Assembly: GCA_014238285.1 (NCBI GenBank) | Contig: JABABK010000004.1 | Coordinates: 1-64,000 of the forward strand | Source of the DNA: Hellea sp. | GTDB taxonomy: Bacteria; Pseudomonadota; Alphaproteobacteria; Caulobacterales; Maricaulaceae | Direction of reading: 5' to 3' | Length of the DNA: 64,000 bases | Shown: positions 22,453-33,100 of the stretch, one piece after another | Layout of the letters: each line of letters begins with the position of its first letter | Position numbering within the stretch: the first letter of the stretch is position 1 | Made by a program: the position numbers and the translations under genes | Notes under the pieces: model-generated | Told to the model about the DNA's origin: nothing | Database searches by the model: none | The model's input: the letters and a program-made list of their open reading frames with translations, nothing else

Positions 22453-25323
22453 GTGAATACACCTATATCTTTTAAACCGTCGCGTAAGAAACTTACAAGT
22501 AGTGCATCTATTGTAGCTATGACCATGGCGAGCTTGTTTATCGGGGGAGCGAGTGATGCTGTGGCACAAGATACCGCATATGAAGACGTAATTGTTGTAA
22601 CGGGTTCAATCGTTCGAACTAAATCTAAAGACTTTGAAACACCTTCGCCTGTACAAACGTTAGATCAAGAAATGTTCGCCAATACGGGTTCAGCTGTTAT
22701 TCAAGATGTCTTCAAAGGCATTTCGGCCAATTCAGGGTCGCAAACCTCAAACCGCCAAAGCGCCTTGCAAGGTGTATCCCAATTCTCACTTCGTGGCCTT
22801 GGTATCGGTTCAACACTTACATTGATTAATGGTCGTCGTGCTGGCCTGTCCCCAGTGTCTGATTCATCAGGAGCATTTTTCACGGACGCCAATTCTTTCC
22901 CCGCCAATATGATTGAGCGCGTTGAAGTCTTAACAGATGGCGCATCTGCAACATATGGCTCTGAAGCCGTTGCTGGCGTGGTCAATATTATTACCCGCAA
23001 AAACTTTGAAGGCTTTGAACTGACTGGCGAATATAGAAATTCGCTCGTTGACGGGTATAATTTCGGCGCGGCCGCTGGCCACAGTTTTGATAGAGGGCAC
23101 TTTTCAGTTTTCGGAACTTATGTCCAGCAAGACGGAGCATTTCGGAGTGATCTCGATTTAATACGAGATGCTGACGCGACAGGTACTGCGCTTGATGATG
23201 GCAGGGGTGATCAGGGCAACGCCGATATTGGCGGCGTATTTCTCTCTGGAACAGGCGGCCTTGGCCGCATAGCGCCTGCCGCTTTCGTTAATGGAGCTTG
23301 GGATCGTCTTAGCGGTGACATTACCGATCCTGATTGTATTGCGGCTCAAGGTATTGACCGCGGAGATGGAAGATGTCGATATCCTTTTATTGATCAGCGT
23401 AAGATTATTGCTGATGAAGACCGTCTACAGTTATTCTCCCAGTTTGACTATGAATTAACGGATCGATTGAGTGTTGATGCTGAACTTGGTTTTTCACGTA
23501 ACGAAATCACTGATGGCATTGGCGGCGCTGTTTTAAGAGGTTCATCATTCCAGACGGATGGAGGCTTTTTGGTACGCGGAGGTGTCGTCGGTGACGGCAC
23601 ACTTAATCCGTATAATTTCTTCATTAATGACAGAGGAACTTTGCGCGAAGCAACGGCAGCTGAGCGGGCCGATCCCAATACAGTATATTCCGACGTTATT
23701 ACCCGCCAGCGCCCGTTAGGCCGTGCATTTGATGGCCATTGCGACGGTGATGATGACTTCTTTTGTGCCGGTGACATTGTGACAAGATTCGATAATTTAC
23801 GTCTGTCCGCCGGGATGGATTATGAACTTTCTGACAATTGGTTTGCCAGCGCTAGTTTCACACATTCGGATAATAGCTACACACGTGCACAGGACCGTGA
23901 TTATGATGGTAATGCCTTCCAAGCTGCCATTGATAGCGGCCGCTGGAATCCATTTGGATCCTCGATTGCCGATCCAACAGGTTTGGCCCATGATGGGACT
24001 GGGCTAGGCAATACAGCTGAAGACTTAGCCTTATTTGCAAAAACAAGCACTGATACAGGCTCAATCACGCAGGACGTTGCTGAGTTGATATTCAGTGGTA
24101 CCCTAGGGATCGAGCTTGGTGGTGGTGATGTATCCTTTGCGATTGGAGCTCAATATCGAAACATTGGCTTTCAGTTCACACCTGATGCCCGCAAGCAGTT
24201 AGGCATTGACGGCCGAGCAACTATTGTGAACCCAATTGATGCCACCCAAGACGCACTAGCCGTCTTTGCCGAAGCGAACTTGCCTGTTTCAGATAGATTT
24301 GAAATGCAGTTAGCCGCGCGATATGAAGACCATAGTGATGGAGCCGGGAGTACTTTTGATCCAAAAGTTTCTGCGAAGTTTGATCTGAATGACAATATCG
24401 CTTTACGTGGATCATGGGGCACGTCCTTCCAAGCCCCTACCATTCAGCACCGAAATCAAGCTGTTGGTTCGGCAGGCATTCAAGATCCAAATCGCCCCGG
24501 CGATGGTCAGTTCAATGTAGATGTCATTGTTGGCGCGCCAATAACACCCTTGAAACCGCAAGAAGCCAGCAACTTTAACATAGGAGCCATTTTTAAGACA
24601 GATTCTGGTCTTAAGGCATCGGTCGACTTTTTCACTTACGACTTTTCTAATGTGATTGGCCCGGCCGGCGGTGATCCGCAGGGTATAGTGGATGCGATAT
24701 ACGCGGCGAACGGGAATATGGTTGTTGATGAAGATGGCCTAAATTCACACTCAAGCTTACCAAACTTATCATACTCACTTGATGGTAATCAGCTTGATGC
24801 AGTTCGTAGTGTTTTTTCAAACCTCGGAGATTATCAAGCTCAAGGTTTTGATATTAACATTTTCTATAAACCTGAATTCTTACGTGGACTAGCTCTGAAT
24901 GCTAACACAACATTCTTCACTAAGTATTCGTCGGATACATTTGCGGGTCTTGACGGAAATGGAGACATTAAAGGTAGCCGGAACTTCAATAATTCGCTCG
25001 GATCAACCCCTGACTTCAAAGCCAATCTAGGCGCGACTTATGCCTCAGGCATTCACACTGCCAACGTAACAATGCGTCATATCACCAGCTATACGGATGA
25101 TCAGGCCTTTGAAAAAATTCCGTCTCAGACAACATTTGATGCCCGTTATAGTATAGATTTGGCAGACATTGTGAGTTTCGGAGAAGGTATGGATTTATAT
25201 GTAGGTGCCGTAAATATTTTTGACGAACAACCACCCGCTCTATCCAACCGGCCGTTAATCGACACGGAAGTACACGATCCCCGCGGGCGACAAATCTATG
25301 TAGGCTTCAAGCAAAGTTTCTAG
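22453..25323 (+). CDS. TonB-dependent outer-membrane receptor
   Basis: 956 residues from a GTG at 22453, with AAGGGGAG seven bases upstream. The signal peptide ends AVA/Q near residue 38. A TonB-box-like YEDVIVVTG follows, then the plug domain with FSLRGLGIGSTLTLINGRR and ERVEVLTDGASATYGSEAVAGVVNI, and a barrel that ends VGFKQSF. It is divergent from the TctC-TctB/TctA operon, which suggests a receptor for the same carboxylate-containing compound. It is clearly paralogous in architecture to the receptor at 6681. An intrinsic terminator follows the gene. Confidence 0.9.
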   Translation: MNTPISFKPSRKKLTSSASIVAMTMASLFIGGASDAVAQDTAYEDVIVVTGSIVRTKSKDFETPSPVQTLDQEMFANTGSAVIQDVFKGISANSGSQTSNRQSALQGVSQFSLRGLGIGSTLTLINGRRAGLSPVSDSSGAFFTDANSFPANMIERVEVLTDGASATYGSEAVAGVVNIITRKNFEGFELTGEYRNSLVDGYNFGAAAGHSFDRGHFSVFGTYVQQDGAFRSDLDLIRDADATGTALDDGRGDQGNADIGGVFLSGTGGLGRIAPAAFVNGAWDRLSGDITDPDCIAAQGIDRGDGRCRYPFIDQRKIIADEDRLQLFSQFDYELTDRLSVDAELGFSRNEITDGIGGAVLRGSSFQTDGGFLVRGGVVGDGTLNPYNFFINDRGTLREATAAERADPNTVYSDVITRQRPLGRAFDGHCDGDDDFFCAGDIVTRFDNLRLSAGMDYELSDNWFASASFTHSDNSYTRAQDRDYDGNAFQAAIDSGRWNPFGSSIADPTGLAHDGTGLGNTAEDLALFAKTSTDTGSITQDVAELIFSGTLGIELGGGDVSFAIGAQYRNIGFQFTPDARKQLGIDGRATIVNPIDATQDALAVFAEANLPVSDRFEMQLAARYEDHSDGAGSTFDPKVSAKFDLNDNIALRGSWGTSFQAPTIQHRNQAVGSAGIQDPNRPGDGQFNVDVIVGAPITPLKPQEASNFNIGAIFKTDSGLKASVDFFTYDFSNVIGPAGGDPQGIVDAIYAANGNMVVDEDGLNSHSSLPNLSYSLDGNQLDAVRSVFSNLGDYQAQGFDINIFYKPEFLRGLALNANTTFFTKYSSDTFAGLDGNGDIKGSRNFNNSLGSTPDFKANLGATYASGIHTANVTMRHITSYTDDQAFEKIPSQTTFDARYSIDLADIVSFGEGMDLYVGAVNIFDEQPPALSNRPLIDTEVHDPRGRQIYVGFKQSF

Positions 25324-25337
25324 GTAGCTCGACAACT

Positions 25338-25371
25338 GGCAGAGAAGTTCTTGAGCTTCTCTGCCTTTTTT
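25338..25371 (+). terminator. Intrinsic terminator after second TonB receptor
   Basis: A perfect ten-base-pair stem, GGCAGAGAAG pairing with CTTCTCTGCC around an eight-base loop, runs directly into six T. It starts 15 bases after the receptor stop. Confidence 0.9.
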
Positions 25372-25458
25372 ATGTTTTGGAGATATCCCCGAAACCGGAC
25401 CTTAGCTCAGTGTCTTACTTGAGGCGATTTTAAACGCTCACTTTTATGCGTCAGCCTA

Positions 25459-26484
25459 TTATAAACTAGGTCCGCGTCTCGTAGGCTCTTGATCGGACGT
25501 TCTCTTTCCAAAAGCTATCCGGTACCGGGAAGGCGTTATACCCCGCAGACGTTTAAACACGCGGCGGAAAGTTTCTGGCGTACCGAATCCACTCGCGGCC
25601 GTGATGTCTGATAAATTTGCAGATGTTGATTCCAGCAGCTCCGTTGCGTGTTGGATACGTATCGCGGTTAACCAAGCTAAGGGTGTCTCACCTGTTACGT
25701 TACGAAAGCGGCGGGCGAGCGTTCGTTCAGACAAACCGGCTTCCTTTGCCATGCGCGCAATGGGCCAGGCCTCATTTAAGTCCATTTTTATACGGTCAAG
25801 AAGCGGCGATATTTGTCCGCCTCTTTCTTGCGGGACAGGTGTGGTTACGAACTGCCGTTGGCCGCCCTCCCGCTGCGCAGGTAGAACCAGACGTCGTGCG
25901 ATCACATTGGCGCAACTTACCCCCCAATCTTGGCGAACAATATGCATACATAGATCAAGCCCAGCTGCCGATCCGGCGGATGTCAAAACATTCCCCTCAT
26001 CAATGTAGAGTACATCGTCATTGATATTCACGAGCGGGAAACGCTCCCGAAGCTTATCTGCAAGTAGCCAATGGGTCGTGGCCTGTCGTCCGTCCAGAAG
26101 GCCAGCCGCGGCAAGTACGAAAGTGCCCGAACAAATCGAGGCGATACGAGTGCCATTTGCATGGGCTTTTTGGATCGCAGCTATCACATCATTCGGGATG
26201 GGCTCATCCACATTATTCCAGCCAGGAATAAGAATAAGTGTAGCATCTGCAAGCGCGGACAAATCGTACGGTGCGGTTATTGTCACGCCGCCCCTTGCGC
26301 GCAATGGACCTGGCTCGGCGGCCACGGCACGGAACTCATACCAATTGTCAAAGTCTGGAAGGGGGCGGCCAAAAACGTCAACAGCAATACCGAATTCGAA
26401 AGTACAGAGGTCATCATAAATGAGGGCGCAAACCAGTTTGCGTTTGACTGTAGTTTTCGGGGATAGGTCAGTATTTACAAGCAT
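25459..26484 (-). CDS. GlxA/FtrA-type regulator: DJ-1/PfpI domain plus AraC HTH
   Basis: 341 residues. The N-terminal DJ-1/PfpI-like domain (about 15-195) keeps the nucleophile-elbow cysteine in ASICSGTFVLAAAGLLDGRQATTHW. The C-terminal AraC/XylS domain (about 225-325) has two HTH motifs, including MAKEAGLSERTLARRFRNVTGETP and SDITAASGFGTPETFRRVF. This architecture is that of GlxA/FtrA regulators, many of which respond to amines, amino acids or quaternary ammonium compounds. It is divergent from the proline iminopeptidase gene with a 113-base gap, so that gene and the exporter after it are plausible targets. Confidence 0.88.
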   Translation of the reverse strand: MLVNTDLSPKTTVKRKLVCALIYDDLCTFEFGIAVDVFGRPLPDFDNWYEFRAVAAEPGPLRARGGVTITAPYDLSALADATLILIPGWNNVDEPIPNDVIAAIQKAHANGTRIASICSGTFVLAAAGLLDGRQATTHWLLADKLRERFPLVNINDDVLYIDEGNVLTSAGSAAGLDLCMHIVRQDWGVSCANVIARRLVLPAQREGGQRQFVTTPVPQERGGQISPLLDRIKMDLNEAWPIARMAKEAGLSERTLARRFRNVTGETPLAWLTAIRIQHATELLESTSANLSDITAASGFGTPETFRRVFKRLRGITPSRYRIAFGKRTSDQEPTRRGPSL

Positions 26485-26597
26485 AATGGCAGTTTATATC
26501 CGTACATTGTCATTTCTGCCACTATGCATACCGCGCCGTTAACTGCAAGCTCCAGTGATATAAAACATCAATGCCCCGGCAACTAACAGAGCATCTT

Positions 26598-27539
26598 ATG
26601 AGCGACCTTTTCCCACCCATTGAACCCTATAGAACCGACTTTTTGAAAGTCTCAGACACACATATCATCTTTGTGGAGCAAGCCGGCAATCCAACGGGTA
26701 AACCTGTCGTTTATCTGCACGGCGGTCCGGGGGCTGGCAATAGCCCGGCGACGCGCCAATTTTTTGATCCGGAAATTTATCATATCATCCATTTTGATCA
26801 ACGTGGATGTGGACAGTCTATACATCACGCGTCTCTTGAAGAAAACACAACATGGCACCTTGTCGACGATATGGAAAAAGTTCGGGAGCACTGCGGAGTC
26901 GAGCAATGGCAAGTGTGTGGTGGATCTTGGGGCAGCACATTGGCTTTGGCATATGCGCAAAAATTTCCGGACCGTGTAAATGAGCTTATCTTGCGAGGCC
27001 TTTTTCTAGGACGCAAAAAGGAGATGGATTGGGCTATGCAGCAGGGGCCATGGGCGGTCTATCCTGACTATTGGGAGAAATTTGCGTCCCTTATCCCAGA
27101 CAATGAGCGCCATGACATGGTGGGAGCATATTACCGACGCGTTACAAGTGATGATGAGGCTGTGAAACTTGCGGCATGTCGGGCCTGGTGTTCATGGGAG
27201 TTTACCATCATGACATTGGTGCCCAACCCAGAATATACAGATAATCTTACGGATGAATTTGCACTCGCGATGGGACGCACATCCTGCCACTATTTCCAGC
27301 ATGATTGCTTCATGGAGTCTGACGACCAACTCCTAGGCGAAATAGATGTAATAAGACACATACCGACGGTTTTAATCCAAGGACGGCATGATTTGGTGAC
27401 GCCAATGATGACGGCATGGGATATTCATAAACGTTGGCCGGAAGCTGATTTGCAAATCATTGAAGGTGCAGGTCATTCGGCGGCCGAATTTGGAATCACG
27501 AAAGCAATCATAGCAGCGGCTGCAAAATTTGCAGTTTGA
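26598..27539 (+). CDS. pip: Proline iminopeptidase
   Basis: 313 residues from ATG 26598 (MSDLFPPIEPY, the usual start of this family); an ATG nine codons upstream is less likely. It is an alpha/beta hydrolase of peptidase family S33. The oxyanion motif is HGGPGAG, the nucleophile is in GGSWGSTLALAYA, the acid is in GRHDLVTP and the catalytic His in GAGHSA. The enzyme removes N-terminal proline from peptides in the cytoplasm. Its length matches classic bacterial Pip (about 315). The neighbouring GlxA/FtrA regulator and LysE-type exporter suggest a small amino-acid-handling unit. Confidence 0.9.
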   Translation: MSDLFPPIEPYRTDFLKVSDTHIIFVEQAGNPTGKPVVYLHGGPGAGNSPATRQFFDPEIYHIIHFDQRGCGQSIHHASLEENTTWHLVDDMEKVREHCGVEQWQVCGGSWGSTLALAYAQKFPDRVNELILRGLFLGRKKEMDWAMQQGPWAVYPDYWEKFASLIPDNERHDMVGAYYRRVTSDDEAVKLAACRAWCSWEFTIMTLVPNPEYTDNLTDEFALAMGRTSCHYFQHDCFMESDDQLLGEIDVIRHIPTVLIQGRHDLVTPMMTAWDIHKRWPEADLQIIEGAGHSAAEFGITKAIIAAAAKFAV

Positions 27540-27604
27540 GCGGAAGTTACCGTGAGCGGTTTACTTTGGCCGATTTTATATTCAGCTAATAGAGGTTTTG
27601 TAAG

Positions 27605-28231
27605 ATGGACATATCAGTCTTTTGGTTATTTTTTGGCGCAACGCTGGCTGTTGTCTGCTCTCCAGGCCCAGCGGCGATCTGTGCCGCCTCTCAGGGCGCG
27701 GGTAATGGGCTTTCCAAAGCCTGGAGTGGCATTACAGGTATTGCCTTCGCAAATGTGGTGTATTTTGCTCTGTCGGCTACCGGGATCGCGGCTCTAATCA
27801 TCGCGTCCCATCAGATTTTCAACCTCATTAAATGGGTTGGTGTGATTTATCTGGTTTATCTTGGTGCAGGGGCTATTCTTGGCACGGCGGGTGGATTGAA
27901 AATAGAACGTGGTGCCTCAATGTCGCGTCGAAAGCTTTTTTTACAGGGGTTTATTGTCGAGTTCGCTAATCCGAAAGCCTTGCTGTATTTTGCGGCGATC
28001 TTGCCACAATTTATAAACCCAACCGATCCAATTCTGCCCCAGATTTTAATCATGGGCGGTGTAACTGTTGTGATAGATTTGAGTGTTTATACAGGATACG
28101 CTTATTTGGCGCACCGGTTTATTAATAGTGGTGTAAAGCAGCGGATGGTTAAAGCTATTAATGTGATTGCAGGTTCAGCGCTTTTATTTGCCGCCTTTAA
28201 AATGACCTGGGTAACAAACGCGGCGGTTTAA
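27605..28231 (+). CDS. LysE/RhtB-family amino acid exporter
   Basis: 208 residues with six predicted helices, the usual size of the family. The N-terminal motif PGPAAICAASQGAGNGLSKAWSGITGI is the conserved LysE/RhtB signature, and GFIVEFANPKALLYFAAILPQF in the middle is equally typical. These proteins export lysine, homoserine, threonine or related compounds across the inner membrane. It sits 65 bases after pip on the same strand, probably co-transcribed. The substrate cannot be assigned from sequence. Confidence 0.88.
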   Translation: MDISVFWLFFGATLAVVCSPGPAAICAASQGAGNGLSKAWSGITGIAFANVVYFALSATGIAALIIASHQIFNLIKWVGVIYLVYLGAGAILGTAGGLKIERGASMSRRKLFLQGFIVEFANPKALLYFAAILPQFINPTDPILPQILIMGGVTVVIDLSVYTGYAYLAHRFINSGVKQRMVKAINVIAGSALLFAAFKMTWVTNAAV

Positions 28232-28377
28232 CCTCAACCATGGAACGTGTTTGGTGCTGCTTTACGAGATCAGCGTAGGGCTTCTTCGAGTGTCTTACAT
28301 TGGGCGTTAAACAGCCTGTCCGAGTGCCCATTGAAAATTTCATAAAAACTAGGTAGACTTTAATTCGCTGTTTTCGC

Positions 28378-28791
28378 ATGGAGAGTATTGACGTGATTGA
28401 GAGCAAAGAATTGAATATTCAAAACTTGAACTTGGGCTGGCGTATTTCACTTGGGTTAGGTTTTGTTAGTTTTTTGTCTGGTTTGATTGTTTTGAAACAG
28501 TTTACGAGCCCTGACCTCGTGACCATTGTCATTATTTTTGCGATTTCAGCGATTATTTTCAGTTTTGTATTTTTTGTCTGGTGTTTGATTTTTGCGCAGG
28601 AGCTCGGAAGCTTCGTTCAAAGCGATGAGACAGAAGTAAAAGGCACTACGGTCAATATGGTCACAACAATATCAGAAAGCGGGGATGCGAATATTGATCG
28701 CTGGGTACAGCGTTACGTCTTTACCCGTAATATGTTTGGCCTGTCAGTTATTCCGCTTCTTATTCTGGCGGGCTTGGTTCTTTTTGGGTGA
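28378..28791 (+). CDS. Small membrane protein of unknown function
   Basis: 137 residues. Two closely spaced hydrophobic helices (about 21-40 and 48-73) are followed by a soluble stretch with DETEVKGTTVNMVTTISESGDANIDRW, and a terminal helix (about 115-137). No family is recognised. The start ATG at 28378 lies in AT-rich DNA without a strong ribosome-binding site; no other Met lies near. It is separated by about 145 bases from the exporter upstream and 230 bases from the Sel1 protein downstream. Confidence 0.55.
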   Translation: MESIDVIESKELNIQNLNLGWRISLGLGFVSFLSGLIVLKQFTSPDLVTIVIIFAISAIIFSFVFFVWCLIFAQELGSFVQSDETEVKGTTVNMVTTISESGDANIDRWVQRYVFTRNMFGLSVIPLLILAGLVLFG

Positions 28792-29023
28792 TTAGCTTCA
28801 TAAGCTGAGTTATTGATGTTAACTATAAAATCTCAAGGCAGATTTAGATTTATTCACCGAGCTTTGATGAATATTATGACTGGTGTTTCAACTGGACATA
28901 TATCGTTTAACGCCTCATTGTGTGGCACTATTGGCGCGCATTCATATTAATCGAAAACGATGCGGGCTGAACCGACAATGCTTATATTTGATTCTTATTT
29001 TGGGTTCAACAATCGGGATTTTT

Positions 29024-30043
29024 ATGTTTAAAAAGATTGCTGTATTTCTGCTAACAATGATGTTCATGAATCCTGTTTTGGCCAATGCAAATACATTGGA
29101 CGAGCGATGGACTTCTGCGCGGGAGATTTCAAACAGATTGGGCGATTTAGCCCTAAAAGGCGACCGCGATGCATTTGCGGATCTCAAGCGCCTGTCTGTG
29201 ATCCTTCACGACCCTACAGCCGCGCACAATATAGGTTGGCTTTACGAAACTGGTTTTCCAGATCATCCTTCTGACAAAGAGAAAGCCTGTATAATGTATC
29301 GTAAAGGATCGATATCTGATTATCCGCCATCTATGCATGCCTATGCACTTTGTCAATTTGCGGCTTCCGGGGGGCCTGGTGCAGATGACGAGTTTGAAGC
29401 CAAAGGGATCAATTTAATGTTCGGCGCTGTAAAAGCAGGGTGGACGAATTCGGGAATATTTCTCGGAAATTATATTTTGATCCTTCCGACATTGACTCAA
29501 AATGATGCGACTGGAGCCAAAATTGCAATCGAATATGGTCTGAAAAGCAACCCTACCCACGATCAAAAAGTCACGCTTTCATATCTGAAAGGCATGGCGG
29601 TTATTTACGGTAAAGATGGGCCAAGTACTTATTACGAAAATGGCCGCGATGCTCCGATGTTTGCTGCTGAAAACGCCCACCCGCATACAGAGAACGCTCT
29701 TCCCAAACTTTATACGAGGTGGGTTCATGCGCTTACGATATCCATGGCGGCTTGGTCAGAACCCGAACAGTTAGGAATGGATTGTTATAGGAACAGGCAA
29801 CTGACATTGAATGATCCAAGAACCCATTCTCTGGAGTGTGGCGATTTAAACAGTCAGGATGAACGTGCACTTAAGCGGTTGCAAGATGCTTCTGATCGCT
29901 TGAGGTACTACGAAACGATAAGCCCTCAAGAAGAGGAGACACTTGACCTGGCAATACAAAGCCTGAAGGTGCGTTCTGCCCGTTTCCGGGCGGATGATAA
30001 AGAATTGGTCAACATTTTTATACAATCCTTGTCAGACGAATAA
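29024..30043 (+). CDS. Secreted Sel1-repeat-like protein
   Basis: 339 residues from ATG 29024 (MFKKIAVFLLTMMFMNPVLANA), which gives a clean signal peptide; the longer open frame upstream would not. The mature part contains short alpha-helical repeats of the Sel1/TPR kind: GDRDAFADLKRLSVILHDP followed by AHNIGWLYETG, and KEKACIMYRKG followed by MHAYALCQF. Sel1 repeats serve as protein-protein scaffolds in the periplasm. No catalytic motif is visible. It converges on the large coiled-coil gene; an inverted repeat between them probably ends transcription of both. Confidence 0.65.
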   Translation: MFKKIAVFLLTMMFMNPVLANANTLDERWTSAREISNRLGDLALKGDRDAFADLKRLSVILHDPTAAHNIGWLYETGFPDHPSDKEKACIMYRKGSISDYPPSMHAYALCQFAASGGPGADDEFEAKGINLMFGAVKAGWTNSGIFLGNYILILPTLTQNDATGAKIAIEYGLKSNPTHDQKVTLSYLKGMAVIYGKDGPSTYYENGRDAPMFAAENAHPHTENALPKLYTRWVHALTISMAAWSEPEQLGMDCYRNRQLTLNDPRTHSLECGDLNSQDERALKRLQDASDRLRYYETISPQEEETLDLAIQSLKVRSARFRADDKELVNIFIQSLSDE

Positions 30044-30051
30044 ATTTCGAC

Positions 30052-30090
30052 ACAAATCCTCTACTTATACTGACGGATTTGTTTGTCTTT
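30052..30090. terminator. Probable terminator between convergent genes
   Basis: ACAAATCC (30052-30059) pairs perfectly with GGATTTGT (30075-30082) across a 15-base loop and is followed by a T-rich run. It lies between the stop codons of convergent genes at 30043 and 30104. Confidence 0.5.
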
Positions 30091-30103
30091 GCTTGATTCA
30101 AAT

Positions 30104-33100
30104 CTAATCAAGTGGAATCGTGATTGGTGGTACTGGGCATGAGCCTTCGGATTTTCCGTCGTCTTCGGTTAATCGGCTAAACAGATTTAAAAGCGTTTCT
30201 CCGCCCGGAACTTTATCTTTGATAAAATCCTTAGTGGGTTCAATAAACATTTTTTCCATAAAGGTTTTAGGATCAAGGTTCTTTTCCACGGCTTTTATTT
30301 GCTCAGCAAGACGCCGATCCACATCGGGGTCACTGCCGCCCGATCCGATAATTTCGGCTACGGTTCCCATGACCGCAGCTTCGTCTTTTAACGTATCTGA
30401 CATATGTGTGACATGACCGGCGACAAAGCGGCCCGGTATTTCAAGCACGGCGTTGAGCGGGCCTGGTACACTGGCGGTCAGGCCGCGGACGCCGCCGAGC
30501 ACTTTATTGGCATCTCCTTCTCTACCGCCATCAATAATGTCCAGCGCGTTATCGGCATAACCCGTCAGCTCTTCAAGTTGGGGCAGAGAGCCGCCAAGAT
30601 CGGAAATTATTTTATTAGCGTCTTTGGCAAGATCGTTAATCTTGTGGGCATTTTTAACCCAGTCATCTTCTGTGCCGCCTTGAGCTGCGGTAGACTGAAT
30701 CACGTGTTCGGCGCGGGCGGCAATTTTTTCTGCGAGGGCGCGCTGAACCAAAGGGTCTTTGAATTTATCAGGATCGTTTTGCAAAGCGTCAATAAATTGT
30801 TTTATGTCAGGGTCAGAGGCAAAAATTTGGTTGTTACGCACCAGTGAAAGACGGCGTTCCATATCCGCCAGCAGGAATTCTCTCTCGCGATCTTTGCGCC
30901 ATTTTTCGCGGGCCTTACGGATGTTTTCCAGCGTTTCTTCAGAGAATTGCAAAATCAGGCCATCATCAGGACTTTCATCAGCAGAATCTGAAGGCGAGAC
31001 TCCGCAATCAGATTCAAACAAAGGATCAAGACTGTCTGCAATCGCGTCTGCCGCCAATTCTCTTTCTTCTTCATCGGCAGGGGAAAGATTTTCTGCGTTA
31101 CGGCTTCCATCTGGCGTTGCCCAGCGGCTGACATTGACGTCAAGCGGACGAAGGCCTCGGCAGGTACCTATGATACCGCCGCTTCCAAACGAACTGGGTG
31201 AATAGGGCAGTATACGTTCACCTGCCTGGCAGGCACTTATGGCGTCCATTTGGCCAAATTCACAGCCCAAGACAGCCAGGCCGAAACAGGACCCACAATT
31301 ATAGCTGATATTTGTGCACCATGGCCGCGAGGTATATAGCCGTTCAGTATCTTCAGGGATGTTTATGGCCTCGTCAGAGGCGACGATTAGGTTTTGAATT
31401 TCGGCAGAGGGTGCTGCGGATAGGGCTTGATACAGCTCATCGCGCGCGAGGGCTAAATCTTGATCCCGATTGAAAATGAGATCTTTATAGACCTGTTCTT
31501 TATCTTTTAAGCCTTCCGACAATGTATTGATCTGTTCAGCGAGCGTATTAAAGTCACTTATCTTGGTGTTATAAGGGGCGTTCAGCTTTTTTGCGGCTTC
31601 ATTATACGCTTCCACATAGGATTTATCTGCAGCTTCAACTAGGTTGGCTTTGGCATTGGAAGCGTCTGCACTAGCATTCACCTTAGGCAATTCGATGTTG
31701 TATTTATCAATATGCCGATTGGCTTCATCGATATCGCCGTTCGACCTTGCTTCATCTGCCGCCCGTTTAACGCCGTCGAGGGTTTGTTTGTTTTTCTCAT
31801 GATTGGATTGCGCAGTTTTAAATTCTGCGAGCAGGCGTTCCTTTTCTTTTTGTAATTGCTGAATATCGGCTTGGTCATCAATGGCCGCAATTTTTATTTC
31901 TAGCGTCTCCTTATCAGACTCAAGTTCCAACGACATTGCGTCATATTTGGTTTCCAGTGTTTCGCGCTTTGCAAGTTTTGGATCAGCCCGGTAAGCTTTT
32001 TCGGCCGGACCGCTTAATTCATGGCGCCTAGCCGCGCTACGAAGTAAGGCTTGCGCCCGTAATGTCCGGTCGACATCCACCGGGTTAAAGCTCTGCTCAT
32101 ATGCGGCTTCAGACGTGTTTAGGGCCTTATTGAGCCATAATTGTTCGTCCATGTCCGGCAGACGAGACAAAGCCATTTGAGCGTTAAATAGAGCCTCAGT
32201 CATAAAGGGCGTAACGCGCTCAATATCGCCGATCTTTACATATAGGCTTTGATTAAGTTTTTCGATTTCCTGATTGATCTCTAAAAGGCGCGCCCCGAGT
32301 TTCTTAGCTTTTGGATTACTATCACTTTGGTCTTCCAAATCTTGTAACTGTTTTTGAATATCATCAAACTCCTTCGATAAAACATCGACATCGGATTGAG
32401 CTTGGTTTTGGTCTTGTTCGAAAGTCTCGCTGGCACTTGCGGTTTTTTCATATTGAGCATCAATTCGCTCGGCCAAATTATTGGCGACAGCTTCAAGGAG
32501 TTCATTTTCGTGCGGCGTAAACTTTAGGATAGATTGCGCTAAAAAGGCTTGGGGCAGTACATCATCCAGGTCGTTTTCGGCAGATCGGTGAAAAAACCAT
32601 GCTGCGCGTCGAAACGATTGACGCCGAAACGCGATTTGTCCGAGATCAAACCAGGCTTTGGCTTTGTCATCCAGATTTGTGGTTGCGATCCATTGAAATC
32701 GGCGGCGTTGATCAATATCGCTGACCGCTTCATAATGGGTTCTCAGCCTGTCCGTCACGGTTGCGTCAGAACTCGGTGCTTTAACCAGTAAGGAAGAAGG
32801 CGTGATTTGCATGCCTCGGATGGGAGCTGTGAGTTTCACATTCGCGATTGACTTGTTGCCGAGATAAAGAGTTCCCGTTTTTGCGCTCAGAGTTTGGCGG
32901 TCAGGCCAATGAGATGTTTTGGAAAAAAAAGAAACCTGTTCAGTCTCGCCATATTGCACTGTTTCGAGAGGGCGTAATTCCAAATCATCAATTTTAAATG
33001 TTAAGGTTTCTGATTCCAGATTTGCCTTTTCGGAAGCAGTTAATTGAACTTCTATTGTAGCCCTAACGCCAGGATTTCCGTTGCTTAACGCTTCCCAATC